DNA of 64,000 nucleotides, taken from assembly GCF_021462225.1 (NCBI RefSeq), contig NC_061817.1, forward strand, positions 2,788,751-2,852,750. The letters are read 5' to 3'. The notes below the pieces were generated by a model that saw only the letters and a program-made list of their open reading frames with translations, ran no database searches and was not told where the DNA came from. Source of the DNA: Girardinichthys multiradiatus. Lineage: Eukaryota; Chordata; Actinopteri; Cyprinodontiformes; Goodeidae. Shown one piece after another: positions 13,113 to 24,530 of the stretch. Every line of letters starts with the position of its first letter. The stretch's first letter is position 1. A program made the translations under genes and the position numbers.

Positions 13113-13758
13113 TGTGATGGCTTCAGCCCCACTTTGGTAAAGTCAATTCACACACTCACCTCATAAGTTTGTTTTGTTTTGAGATTAAACGTATTTTAGT
13201 TACGTAATTCATTAATTTCCTTAGTTAAACTAGGAATAATGGTACAGGACAAACAGATAATAGCACGATGTGGTTTGTTGTTATTAATTATGTTTTTCTT
13301 TTTTGAGTTACCTGGTTTGGGGAGTCAGCTGCTTCCTGTCTTGGAAAGAGGCGTGGCCAAGAGCTGAGGACTTAGAAAGCATAATGCCAGCTCAGCAGGA
13401 CCAACTATTTGCCTGTCAGCTAGGGGGGTGTTTAGGTGAATTTACATCATTTGGTTCTTAGGTAGTAGTGATGTTTAGTTCTGTTTTCCCCCTATTGTGT
13501 ATGAATGGTCTGGCTAATTCACTATATAGGTTAAAATTCTGTGTCTTTGTGTTAGGTCAGTTTGGAGTTACGTTGTGTATATTTTGTTTCCTTAGCTAAT
13601 AGTTTGTGAGTTCCCATTTTGAGAAGAGTTATATTTAGTTGACCTCTTAAGCTATATTTTGGAACTTTGGTATTTTTGAAGTTTGTTGGGTAAAATAAAG
13701 ACCCACTTGGAATATACTTTCCTGTGTCTGCTACGCCTTTACTGCTCGGTCCTTCACA
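13113..13758 (+). mobile_element. Solo LTR with 5-bp target-site duplication
   Basis: A 646-bp unit begins TGTGATGGC and ends CCTTCACA, giving a perfect TGTGA...TCACA terminal inverted repeat. It is flanked on both sides by GAAGC (13108-13112 and 13759-13763), as left by a retroviral-type integrase. Inside are a TATA-like TATATAGG (13523-13530) and the polyadenylation signal AATAAA (13694-13699), in the order expected for U3-R-U5 on the plus strand. No internal genes lie beside it, so this is the solo LTR left when the two LTRs of a full element recombine. The element family is not identified. Confidence 0.82.
13694..13699 (+). promoter_or_regulatory. Polyadenylation signal in solo LTR
   Basis: AATAAA about 60 bp before the LTR 3' end, preceded by a TATA-like box at 13523-13530. 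Confidence 0.6.
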
Positions 13759-13763
13759 GAAGC

Positions 13764-15677
13764 AAAGAACAAACACATGGCACAGTGGTTGTGGCGACGA
13801 CTGTACTAAAACAAGCATGCAAATGTGAATAAGACATGTTATAAAGAACAGGTACAAAAAACATAGAGAAATAAATTAACATAAATAAAAATCTACTGGT
13901 TGTAACTCAAAGATATCTTGCTGTGTTTCAGAACAGAACACTGCATAAAAATTATTTTAAATTTAAATCTATATCTAGGGATATGGACAGTTTTAAGTTG
14001 TACATCGGTCATGAATGTCTTTTATACAAGGTCATCTTGAAAGCAGATGTACTGCATTTAAAGGCACTTTGCCACTTCATTTTCTGTTTTGAGTCTGTTA
14101 TCTGTATAGTAAGGTTGTGGTATTCAATCTGCAAATTTATTTTCTTTGCAGTGAAAATGTCCATCTAATATAAGAAAAGAACGAAATCTTTTCAATCCAT
14201 ATTTGTCATTGTTTTCGTTAAACCTCTGACCTACTGGTGCAAGTGTAGGAATCCGTTAGGAGAAGATTTGTCAGAGACTGCAGAGGTTCTTTGAACATAC
14301 AGGTAATCTTGCATCGGAGGGCAGACAGGGTTTGCAACAGGAAGAACTCAGGAAGGAAATCAGTTGTTTGCTCTGATCAGCGTGGAAAAAAACCTTCAGA
14401 AAGAGAGAACTTGACAGCAATAGCAAACACTTGTAGATAGAGGCCAGAGGTACCATGAAGGAAGACACTCAGGTGTCAGCTGATTAGCAACCAGCTCCTC
14501 TTAGCTACTGCTCATGAGGTCTTAATGAAATGCAGCCACACTGCATGAGCTGCTCAGCCCCGCTCTCACGAAATCCTGATCAGGGAAAAAACACAGAACT
14601 CAAAGCAGATCTCTGACAATATTTTACTTGTTTAATCTTCTTGACTTATGTAGGAGGTTTCTCGTCAGTTTTTCATGTGTAATGTCAAATGAAGCTGGAT
14701 TTGGCTTGCATAATGACCCGGGCCTATATCTTGCAAAGTTCCCTGAAGCATCTTAATTCTTAGTGTTAGGGGCAGCGTGTTTCCATGTAAATCTACCAGA
14801 ACTTTGCAGAAGAACTCATAAGTGAACATCAGTTCTTGTGGGTAAGTGTGATTATTAATTCAAAGGAGCAGGGTGCCTCCTGAACATCCTCTGGATCTTC
14901 TTTATCAGCACCTTCTTTGCAAATCAAGTGGAAAAGTCAATCTCTTTTTAGTTTTATATGCAAAACTAATTATTTTAAACTGACCAATATTCTTTTAATA
15001 CTGAACACTTACACTAAAAACTAATACCAACTACGCATTATTTGAGCTTTGTCATCCTTTGTGAGGTAAACACAGACTTCTAAGTATGCAATTCCTCTTG
15101 GTCTCAATTTCATCTGCCAAAAAACAAACAAAAAAAGCTCAATAACTTAAATATTGCAGTGTCAATTCTGACTTGAACAGCAATATACAAAAAATACCTC
15201 CAAGTTTAATTTAACAGATTTCAAATCTAATGTACACATCCTGACACCATTTTCAACTTAAAACATCTAAACATTTGGTTGAAAAACATGTAAAAAACTG
15301 AGTTAAAGTCATTTTCATATGTGAATCAGTATGAGTGAAAATAAGCATTGTATTCCAGTAACCTTTACTATGCTAAATACTGCATATGGAGTAGCTCTAA
15401 AGAATATGAACTCAGGGTTCATCCAAGTTCCTCTGAATTTCAACTTCAAGGGGTAAACCATTTAAATTTTCTTACTTGGAACTAAAAAGTATGACTTCAG
15501 AATAGAAATTGAACACACACATAGTAGTGTCTTCTTTGGCTTAAATGAGGGAAATGAGATGCTATACCGGTATTGCTGCTTTCAATTGACTTCTTATGTT
15601 TCAGAAAAATAGGATAACTTAGCTTTGAGTGTAGCTCTAAGCAGCATATTAAGCTTTTTATAGTCTGAAGGGTTATA
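13764..15677. other. Intergenic DNA, no gene seen
   Basis: About 1.9 kb of AT-rich sequence without a coding signature. The small open frames (for example 13923-14168) have no recognisable domain. No repeat identified with confidence. Confidence 0.5.
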
Positions 15678-17286
15678 CAGGTCCTTCTCAAAATATTAGC
15701 ATATTGTGATAAAGTTCATTATTTTCCATAATGTCATGATGAAAATTTAACATTTATATATTTTAGATTCATTGCACACCAACTGAAATATTTCAGGTCT
15801 TTTATTGTCTTAATACGGATGATTTTGGCATACAGCTCATGAAAACCCAAAATTCCTATCTCACAAAATTAGCATATTTCATCCGACCAATAAAGGAAAA
15901 GTGTTTTTAATACAAAAAACGTCAACCTTCAAATAATCATGTACAGTTATGCACTCAATACTTGGTCGGGAATCCTTTGGCAGAAATGACTGCTTCAATG
16001 CGGCGTGGCATGGAGGTAATCAGCCTGTGGCACTGCTGAGGTCTTATGGAGGCCCAGGATGCTTCGATAGCAGCCTTTAGCTCATCCAGAGTGTTGGGTC
16101 TTGAGTCTCTCAACGTTCTCTTCACAATATCCCACAGATTCTCTTTGTGGTTCAGGTCAGGAGAGTTGGCAGGCCAATTGAGTACAGTGATACCATGATC
16201 AGTAAACCATTTACCAGTGGTTTTGGCACTGTGAGCAGGTGCCAGGTCGTGCTGAAAAATGAAATCTTCATCTCCATAAAGCTTTTCAGCAGATGGAAGC
16301 ATGAAGTGCTCCAAAATCTCCTGATAGCTAGCTGCATTGACCCTGCCCTTGATAAAACACAGTGGACCAACACCAGTAACTGACACGGCAACCAGACCAT
16401 CACTGACTGTGGGTACTTGACACTGGACTTCTGGCATTTTGGCATTTCCTTCTCCCCAGTCTTCCTCCAGACTCTGGCACCTTGATTTCCGAATGACATG
16501 CAGAATTTGCTTTCATCCGAAAAAAGTACTTTGGACCACTGAGCAACAGTCCAGTGCTGCTTCTCTGTAGCCCAGGTCAGGCGCTTCTGCCGCTGTTTCT
16601 GGTTCAAAAGTGGCTTGACCTGGGGAATGCGGCACCTGTAGCCCATTTCCTGCACACGCCTGTGCACGGTGGCTCTGGATGTTTCTACTCCAGACTCAGT
16701 TCACTGCTTCCGCAGGTCCCCCAAGGTCTGGAATCGGCCCTTCTCCACAATATTCCTCAGGGTCCGGTCACCTCTTCTCGTTGTGCAGCGTTTTCTGCCA
16801 CACTTTTTCCTTCCCACAGACTTCCCATTGAGGTGCCTTGATACAGCACTCTGGGAACAGCCTATTCGTTCAGAAATTTCTTTCTGTGTCTTACCCTCTT
16901 GCTTGAGGGTGTCAATAGTGGCCTTCTGGACAGCAGTCAGGTCGGCAGTCTTACCCATGATTGGGGTTTTGAGTGATGAACCAGGCTGGGAGTTTTAAAG
17001 GCCTCAGGAATCTTTTGTAGGTGTTTAGAGTTAACTCGTTGATTCAGATGATTAGGTTCATAGCTCGTTTAGAGACCCTTTTAATGATATGCTAATTTTG
17101 TGAGATAGGAATTTTGGGTTTTCATGAGCTGTATGCCAAAATCATCCGTATTAAGACAATAAAAGACCTGAAATATTTCAGTTAGTGTGCAATGAATCTA
17201 AAATATATGAATGTTAAATTTTCATCATGACATTATGGAAAATAATGAACTTTATCACAATATGTTAATATTTTGAGAAGGACCTG
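15678..17286 (-). mobile_element. Tc1-like element, family TcB, copy 2
   Basis: Same family and orientation as 7817-9366, with complete roughly 220-bp inverted repeats. CAGGTCC and GGACCTG ends are flanked by TA at 15676-15677 and 17287-17288. Length is 1609 bp. This is the fuller of the two copies. Confidence 0.93.
15955..16958 (-). pseudogene. Tc1-like transposase (TcB copy 2), two lesions
   Basis: ATG at 16958 opens MGKTADLTAVQKATIDTLKQ, followed by a helix-turn-helix (about residues 22-45: KEISERIGCSQSAVSRHL). A TGA at 16701-16703 interrupts the frame. The middle domain with LFSDESKF then continues in the same frame, and a one-base loss near 16390 shifts it. The C-terminal part, with QHDLAPAH and the Asp...Glu pair separated by 34 residues, is open to 15955. 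The C-terminal motif reads SPDLNHKENLWD, so two residues before the Glu are changed. Total span is 1004 bases, one short of 335 codons, which agrees with a single one-base deletion. Confidence 0.9.
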
Positions 17287-17309
17287 TATGTTCAGTCATT
17301 TGAATAAGT

Positions 17310-17495
17310 TTGAATATACCTAAGAAGTTCATTCATTTCAGTACACATTATATAGATTAATTCAACGCAATCAATGTTTTCAAGCTGTTATTTCTGTAAT
17401 TATAATGCTTTTAGGCTTACAGCTAATGAAAACACAACTTGTAGTTTTTTAGAAGATTAGAATATTACATCAGTCCAATGAAAAAATATTGTTAG
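17310..17495 (+). mobile_element. Inverted-end relic of another Tc1-like family
   Basis: The stretch with GCTTACAGCTAATGAAAACA, then AGAAGATTAGAATATTACAT and CAGTCCAATGAAAAA, resembles the long inverted repeat of a Tc1-like family common in fish. It directly abuts the transposase fragment of a different element. Confidence 0.5.
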
Positions 17496-17507
17496 TGCAG
17501 TAGTGTG

Positions 17508-17897
17508 GGCTTAATGAAAAGGATGATAAACTTACTGGGTTCAGACGGTGTCAAGCGTGTGTGGCAGCAAGCAGGTGAGGATTACGAAGACAAGTATGCC
17601 TTGCCTACAGTCAAGCATGGAGGAGGGAGTGTCATGGTTTGGGGCTGCATGAGTGTTGTCAGCTATGAGGAGCTACAGTTTATTGAGGGGACCATAAATG
17701 ATAACATGTACTGTGATACACTGAAGCAGAGCACAATCCCCTCTCTTCAGAAACTGGGCTGCAAGGCAGTATTCCAACATGATAACAACGCCAAACACAC
17801 CTCCAAGGCGACCACTGCCTTGCAAAAAACTCTGAGGGTAAAGGTGTTGAACTAGCCAAGCATGTCTCCAGACCTAAACTCTATTGAGCATTTGTGG
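17508..17897 (+). pseudogene. Tc1-like transposase middle fragment, DD34E
   Basis: An open frame of 116 codons (17505-17855) carries LPTVKHGGGSVMVWGCM and FQHDNNAKHTSK with the second catalytic Asp. A stop at the usual Trp position (TAG at 17853-17855) is followed in frame by PSMSPDLNSIEHLW, placing the catalytic Glu 34 residues after the Asp. Both the N-terminal half and the C-terminus are missing. Similarity ends at 17897, where a candidate LTR begins. Confidence 0.82.
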
Positions 17898-19377
17898 TGT
17901 TGGAATTATGATGATTGATTAATTAATATTTATCAATAATTATAATAAAAAATCATAATTTGAGAAAATTAATTTCTTAACCAAAAATCCTCATGAATCG
18001 AAACCAGAGATGTCTTCTGGTGTTGTAATTGTAGCTCAACGCCTGTGATAATTACAACCGTTAAATACCCAGTAATAATTGATAACTATTACCAGAGATG
18101 TCACTGTTTAATCAACAGTTTCTGCCGAAATGTGTGGAACTTTAACCTTATTTTGATTGACAAATCACTCTTGCACAAAATAAACACAAAACGCCTTCTC
18201 TTTATCTACGTGAAAATTTATTAAACCAATCAACCTGATACAATCAGCTCTTCGATCCAATGATCTTCACCTACTCAAACATGCAAAGTTCTACACAAAA
18301 GGGCAAAATATCTAACTAAACAAAATAAAACAAAACAGCAGTGGGTGTGTATGAGATCAAACCAGCAGTTATGGCAGTCATGGCAAATAAAAGGGGAATA
18401 TGGTTGAACGAAGCTTTGGGTGCGCCCCTCCCAAAGTGTAGCTCAGCGGGACATGGGCAGTCATAAACCTTCCCCCAGTGAGGTTGTAAAACTCAGCCCA
18501 CACAAAGGATCATAAACCCTTTTGGCAGCAAACCAGTAAAACATGAAGTTTAAGACAAAGAAAATGGTTGATTTTCACCATAAGGTTATTATAGCGGTCC
18601 AGTTTCACAGCGCACCTACGCGCAGGTGTTTGCACGGTAAAGACACACTTGCGAGACACGGCGGCCTCCGAAAGTACCAGCAAGTTTCAAAACAATGGCG
18701 TGCACATACAATTCAGAACACATTAGACGAATGGCGACTCTAATCGCACTAAAACCACCTACTCTATCCTGCCCACACTATTCCTAATAAAGAAAAAAAA
18801 ATAATAATAAAAGGATGAGTTTTACTTTGTTGAAGTCTTCCTTCTGAGCAGAGGGAGAGAGGAGGAGGGGGAAAGTTGGAAGTTAACGTGCGTCCACAGT
18901 TAACTTCGGGAAGAGTGGTCAATCTTCGTCATTTGGCCTCTTTGGCGAAAAGGAAAAATATGATCTGACCATCAGCAGTCGACTAGAACCAAGCAAGGAG
19001 GGAAAGTTGCGTCTCCTTGAAACTACGTAGTTTTGGTTATGTGTTAACTCACGTCTTCAATCGGCAAAGTGAAATTTCTGGCCTTCTCATCCCAGAAACC
19101 TCTTTTATGAATTTTTTGTTTGCCAACGAAGGAGAATAAATGAAGACTCCACGTGGGACCTCTTCTTCTCCAGAGAGAGATACTTCAGATGTTCACCTTC
19201 CTATATTGCCTCCTGTGACGTCAGACCTGGGACAGCCCCGTCATATCAGCCACAGTGGCCGTTGAGTTTTGTAGGACAGACTATCCTGCGGTACAAAATG
19301 GCCGATGACGTTGGAAAGGCATGGTGGCGTCCAACAACGTGCAAATGGTCCAATATTCAGCAAACAAGTGGTCCAAC
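17898..19377 (+). mobile_element. Candidate solo LTR inserted in Tc1 transposase
   Basis: The Tc1 frame breaks after TGTGG (17893-17897) at a TGTTGGAATTATGATG start typical of an LTR end. The same five bases TGTGG recur at 19378-19382, just after GGTCCAAC, close to the expected inverted end (CCAACA). AATAAA lies at 19135-19140. These points fit a solo LTR of about 1480 bp with a 5-bp duplication. The 3' end lacks the usual final A, and the Tc1 frame cannot be followed beyond it, so the right boundary is uncertain. Confidence 0.42.
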
Positions 19378-20996
19378 TGTGGGCACCCTCAAATCAGTGA
19401 ACAGCAGTCTGTTCATGTCTCATTTCGGTCCTGCTCAGCCCTGATGGGACAAGCAGGTACCAAGAAAGCCAGTACCGGGCCAAAAATGCCAGTAGCGGTT
19501 GCAAAACATGCTGAGTGGAGTGGAGCAGGCCATAGTAGAGACCATGAAAAAGGAGTATTAGAAACAAAGAGGTAGCAACTGTGTTTGCTAAAACACACAT
19601 ATTTAAATATTTTCTAAATTCAAATATTTTTTAATGGGACAATAACCAGTGTGATGTCTACTATGAATTGTTCTGGTATGTATTATTTGGTTTAAGTTTA
19701 AATCAATAGCCTCATTAAATATAAATAAGAAGGAAACATATTTCTCAGTTTTATTTATTTTACCATAACTTCAACCAATGTACAGTGCACGTTGATGCAT
19801 ATTTGTTGATTTTGTTGGATATAATTTTCAATTCTTCTCCTAAACGACAACAAATATTGGAAAAAAAATTTACATCAAAGAATCAGCCGTTTTCATAGTT
19901 TTTAACTGTTTGGAGTGTGTTTAGCTTCTGACTTGGGTGACTGTGCTGTTCTTGGGCTTTTAGAAGAGCAGTGAGTGGGCATCAGGAACACAGCACTAGA
20001 TTGGTTCAGATCCTGCATGACAGAGTGGATTTTCTGTGTTAAATTGGGGAAATGTATCTTCCATTAATCCTTTCTTCATGTGGAGCCCCTCAGGGCTCAG
20101 TTTCAGGCACCATTCTTTTAACTTTTTATCTGCCAAAGTTGTCTCCCTGTCGAGGAGAAAGAGAAGAACAAAAAGTCATTAAAACGAGCTCTGATAGGAT
20201 AGATTTTAAAACTGATCAAAACGTGATTTCAGCGTTTGATCAAACATTTTCCATCAGTGTTGGAGCAGGTTTCAGAAAAACCTGCTATTGTTTAAACTAG
20301 GGGAGGGAGCTCCCAGCTCAGGTTAATGGTTATACAGCGATAAGAGATTTTTACAGCCACGTAGTTACAGGAAGTTCTTTCAGTTCCGCTTTTAAACCAC
20401 ATCTGACTAACAGGGAACAAAGCCCTACACTACCACAGAGGACACATAACCCTGATCATGGATCAGTGGGTAGGATGGTGAACCTGCTTTGTAATAATTT
20501 AAACAAGGCGAGAATGCAGTCATTATGCTTAAGATTTAAAGCTAAGTTATGTGGTTGATGCTTAGCAGTTCTTATTTACATTTGTTAAGGCTAAAAATTT
20601 GGTTTTAACTGGAGTGAAATCTCACATTTATCCAAAAAAAAACAGCAACACACCAGAAAGCAGAACTTTACAGTCTATAAACCCTTAATCTAATTTCACA
20701 TTTTCTTTCAGTACTGACTTGACTTACTAGACTCATAAAAGGTATTAAGTTATGTGCTGCTCATGGGTACATCTGTAATTAAAATATATATATTTGGTAT
20801 CGTTTTCACATCACCAGCATCTATTAGTGCTATACTAAATGATACTCATGTATCTTTAAGAAAACAATCAAACTCATAATAAATAATAAATTTAACAATC
20901 AAATTATCAGTGTGGCATGACTTCTATTATCTATGATCTATTATTAAGCATTTAAACAGACCAGGAGTTGAATCTATTTCCTAGCACTGTAATGTA
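19378..20996. other. Intergenic DNA, no gene seen
   Basis: No reading frame with a recognisable domain. Composition is ordinary and AT-rich. Nothing repeat-like was identified with confidence. Confidence 0.5.
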
Positions 20997-22423
20997 CAGT
21001 ACAGACCAAAAGTTTGGACACACCTTCTCATTCAAAGAGTTTTCTTTATCTTCATGACTATGAATATTGTAGCTTCACACTGAAGGCATCAAAACTATGA
21101 ATTAACACATGTGGAATTATATACTGAACAAAAAAGTGTGAAACAACTGAAAATATGTCTTATATTCTAGGTTCTTCAAAGTAGCCAACTTTTGCTTTGA
21201 TTACTGCTCCGCACACTCTTGGCATTCTGTTGATGAGCTTCAAGAAGTAGTCACCTGACATGGTTTTCCCTTCACAGGTGTGCCCTGTCAGGTTTAATAA
21301 GTGGGATTTCAAGCCTTATAAATGGGGTTGGGACCATCAGTTGTGTTGTGCAGGAGGTGGATACAGTACACAGCTGATAGTCCTACTGAATAGAATCACC
21401 TCTGCTGCAGACAATAAGTTCATCCGAATCACTAGCCTCAGAAATCGCAGGTTAACAGCAGCTCAGATTAGAGAACAGGTCAATGCCACACAGAGGTCTA
21501 GCAGCAGACACATCTCTAGAACAACTGTTAAGAGGAGACTGTGTGAATCAGGCCTTCATGGTAAAATAGCTGCTAGGAAGCCACTGCTGAGGACAGGCAA
21601 CAAGCAGAAGAGACTTGTCTGGGTTAAAGAACACAAGGAATGGACATTAGACCAGTGGAAATCTGTGCTTTGGTCTGATGAGTCCAAGTTTGAGATCTTT
21701 GGTTCCAACGACCGTGTCTTTGTGTGGCGCAGAAGAGGTGAACAGATGGACTCTACATGCCTGGTTCCCACCGTGAAGCATGGAGGAGGAGGTGTGATGG
21801 TGTGGGGGTGCTTTGCTGGTGACACTGTTGGGGATTTATTCAAAATTGAAGGCATACTGAACCAGCATGGCTACTACAGCATCTTGCAGCGGCATGCTAT
21901 TCCATCCAGTTTGCGTTTTTGTTGGACCATCATTTATTTTCAACCGGACAATGACCCCAAACACACCTCCAGGCTGTGTAAGGGCTATTTGACCAAGAAG
22001 GAGAGTGATGGGGTGCTGCGCCAGATGACCTGGCCTCCACAGCCACCGGGTCTGAACCCAATCGAGATGGTTTTGGGTGAACTGGACCGCAGAGTGAAGG
22101 CAAAAGGGCCAACAAGTGCTAAGCATCTTTGGGAACTCCTTCAAGACTGTTGGAAAACCATTTCAGGTGACTATCTCTTGAAGCTCATCAACAGAATGCC
22201 AAGAGTGTGCGGAGCAGTAATCAAGCAAAAGGTGGCTACTCTGAAGAACCTAGAATATAAGACATATTTTCAGTTGTTTCACACTTTTTTGTTCAGTATA
22301 TAATTCCACATGTGTTAATTCATAGTTTTGATGCCTTCAGTGTGAAGCTACAATATTCATAGTCATGAAAATAAAGAAAACTCTTTGAATGAGAATGTGT
22401 GTCCAAACTTTTGGTCTGTACTG
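20997..22423 (+). mobile_element. Tc1-like element TcE (DD38E, Intruder-like), long TIRs
   Basis: The ends CAGTACAGACCAAAAGTT and the reverse complement are flanked by TA at 20995-20996 and 22424-22425. The inverted repeats are unusually long: the left arm 20997 to about 21270 pairs with about 22153-22423, some 270 bp, with few differences. The transposase coding end therefore lies inside the right repeat. The element is 1427 bp, shorter than usual because the 5' part of the transposase gene is deleted. Confidence 0.92.
21395..22303 (+). pseudogene. Tc1-like transposase lacking DNA-binding domain, DD38E
   Basis: The frame is open from 21260 to 22303, but its first 40 or so codons come from the left inverted repeat and leader. 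Transposase similarity begins after about 21395 (NKFIRITSLRNRRLTAAQIR). The N-terminal helix-turn-helix and native start are missing, so I treat the gene as deleted rather than intact. The catalytic domain is complete: LWSDESKFEIF (first Asp), FQPDNDPKHTSRL (second Asp) and PGLNPIEMVLGEL (Glu). Thirty-eight residues separate the last two, not the 34 of classical Tc1. By established classification DD38E marks the Intruder group. SPD is changed to PPG and VWD to VLG around the Glu, suggesting decay despite the open frame. Confidence 0.85.
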
Positions 22424-22623
22424 TATATGTAAGCACATTTTGCCCATACATTTTGAATGCATTTTAAATGTTTTGTTTAGTTTTAAAGGCCTCCATGCTC
22501 TTGCAACATCCCACTTCTCTGAACTGCTGCATCATTATACACCCTCTTGTTCTTTCATGTGAGCTGATCAGCTGCTCCTTAGTGTGTGCAAAACAAAGCA
22601 CAAACGTAGAAGAAGAATGTCTA

Positions 22624-22918
22624 CAGCGGGGAGAGCAAGTATTCTTGCAAAGCATATAGAAGTCTTTAATTTTTTCTTCTTAAAGAAGAACTAGCAGACC
22701 GGTTCACTGGTTGTTAGGTGATCAAATACTTATTTCACGCATTAAAATGCTAATTAATTACTTAAAAATCACACAATGTTATTTTCTGGATTTTTGTTTT
22801 AGATTCAGTCACTCACAGTTGAAGAGTACCTATGATAAAAATTAAAGACTTCCTAATGCTTTGCAAGTGGGAAAACCTGTAAAATCGGCAGTGTATCAAA
22901 TACTTGTTCTCCCCACTG
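22624..22918. mobile_element. Miniature Tc1-like derivative (TcF)
   Basis: A 295-bp unit with ends CAGCGGGGAGAGCAAGTATT and the complement of CAGTGGGGAGAACAAGTATT, flanked by TA (22622-22623 and 22919-22920). The right half matches the inverted-repeat side of a common fish Tc1-like family (ATCAAATACTTATTTCACGC). The transposase is entirely deleted, so it is non-autonomous. Confidence 0.75.
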
Positions 22919-22919
22919 T

Positions 22920-24320
22920 ACTTTGAATTGTTCTCGTAGATCTGGTAGGCTTAAGAGTTAGTCTAACCTCAGTAAATATAAATAAGAAGAAAACATATTT
23001 TAGACATTTTGTCATCACAATAATCATTCTAGTGTGCAGTTTGATACTTCCTATTTTCACTGATATGATTATTAGTTTAATTCCATCTCTAAAGTAATGC
23101 CAACACAGTAATCCTTCAGCACACACACCAAAACATGGTTAAGATACGGGTGTACCCAAATGATACTACCACATTTAAACAACTATTTTAATTGTTTTAC
23201 TTCCCTTAACATGTTTTAGGAATAAATACTTTTATATAACAACCAAGCAGGAGCAGGATGAATATATGTGGTGATGTTGGCAATCTGCTTTGAGTGTGCG
23301 TGTGTGTGTGTGTGTGTGTTCACATGCCTTTGGATGTGCAGTGAATAGAAGGGGTTGAAAACAAGAGTTGTCACTACAGATACGTGTTTTTTTTTTTTTT
23401 TACCAAGAAAATAGATATCATTAGTTAGCTGTTACATGCACACATATCCAATGGATATCATTAGCCAGCTGTTTAGTATTCATAGTCATCCACTCTACCT
23501 CTTCTGCACTCACACATAGAGCCAGAAATTAGCCAGCAGCACCTGACACTCCATCATGATGTCACAGCGGGGTTTAAGTGTGTAGATGTCCATGTGTGTG
23601 TTTGCATGGTTCTGTGTGTGGGTAAATGTGGTGAATGTGTGTAGGCATAACACATTAGAGACTGGGAGGAACAACAGGCCTCCAGCCATTAGCTACCTAA
23701 CGCACCCACTGCTTCCCGAAGAGACAGACACAGCAAGATGAAGAAAGAAAGATGAAGCAAGAGAAACACAGAGGATGAATGGACATATCACAGCAACAAG
23801 GACTTGCATTGATAAATAAAATATTATGCGATGCTCATTTTCCTTTGATATCTTAATAACAAACCTTTCAATTACACCAAATATAAGGGAATTATTTCTC
23901 AAATATTGGAAAAAATAGGTTCAACACACAATGCAATGAAAGCAAAATACTGGTACTAAATCTTATTACATTTTAGTCAACTAAATTTACTGTAAATGTT
24001 ATAAATTAAAATATGAAATTTTTACGGATTGGTTACCAGAGGTCAGCTATTTGCGGGAGGAAAATAATTTAGAAATCAATTAGACGTAAGTGAAATATTT
24101 ATCCCATAATGGATGAATTTTGCAAAACACAGGTGCACAGATTATCTTTTATTATTTGTAATAACTTATTTAGTTTGGGTTTTTAAATATTGTAAAAAAA
24201 ATCCCAAAACATATAAATAATATTCTAGAATAAACAAATAATACAATAGTATGTCAGTCTTTTAGTTTGTACCTTTGCAAAGATACCAAGTATTTTCTAC
24301 AATCATCTGCTGGGTTAGCA
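22920..24320. other. Intergenic DNA, no gene seen
   Basis: AT-rich with a (GT)n tract at about 23298-23320. A direct duplication of about 20 bp (ATATCATTAG...AGCTGTT) occurs near 23414 and 23454. No coding similarity. Confidence 0.5.
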
Positions 24321-24321
24321 A

Positions 24322-24530
24322 CATGAGAGCCAGTGACTTAAAAAAGCTCAACAAGCTGATGAAGAAGGCCTCTGTTCTGAGCACTGTCTGGATCCTCTTG
24401 AAGTGCAAAGAAGGATTCTTCATAAACTGATGAATATAAAGGACAATCTAGAGCATCCTCTTCATCAGACTGTGATACAATAGCAGAGCAGACATGGAGT
24501 CAAGGTTGTTTTTTCCAAGACCAAGATGGA
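24322..24530 (+). pseudogene. LINE ORF2 C-terminal fragment
   Basis: In plus frames the sequence reads KKLNKLMKKAS and then, in another frame, RRILHKLMNIKDNLEHPLHQ. This is the post-RT segment of Rex1/CR1-type LINE proteins, in which an 'RR.L.KL..I.DN..HPLH' pattern recurs. A similar minus-strand piece is at 60035-60480. There are frame changes and no 5' part. Confidence 0.5.

Noticed and set aside
21260..21394. ATG at 21260 as a genuine transposase start
   Set aside because: It lies within the left inverted repeat and leader; similarity to transposases begins only after about 21395, so the true start is deleted.
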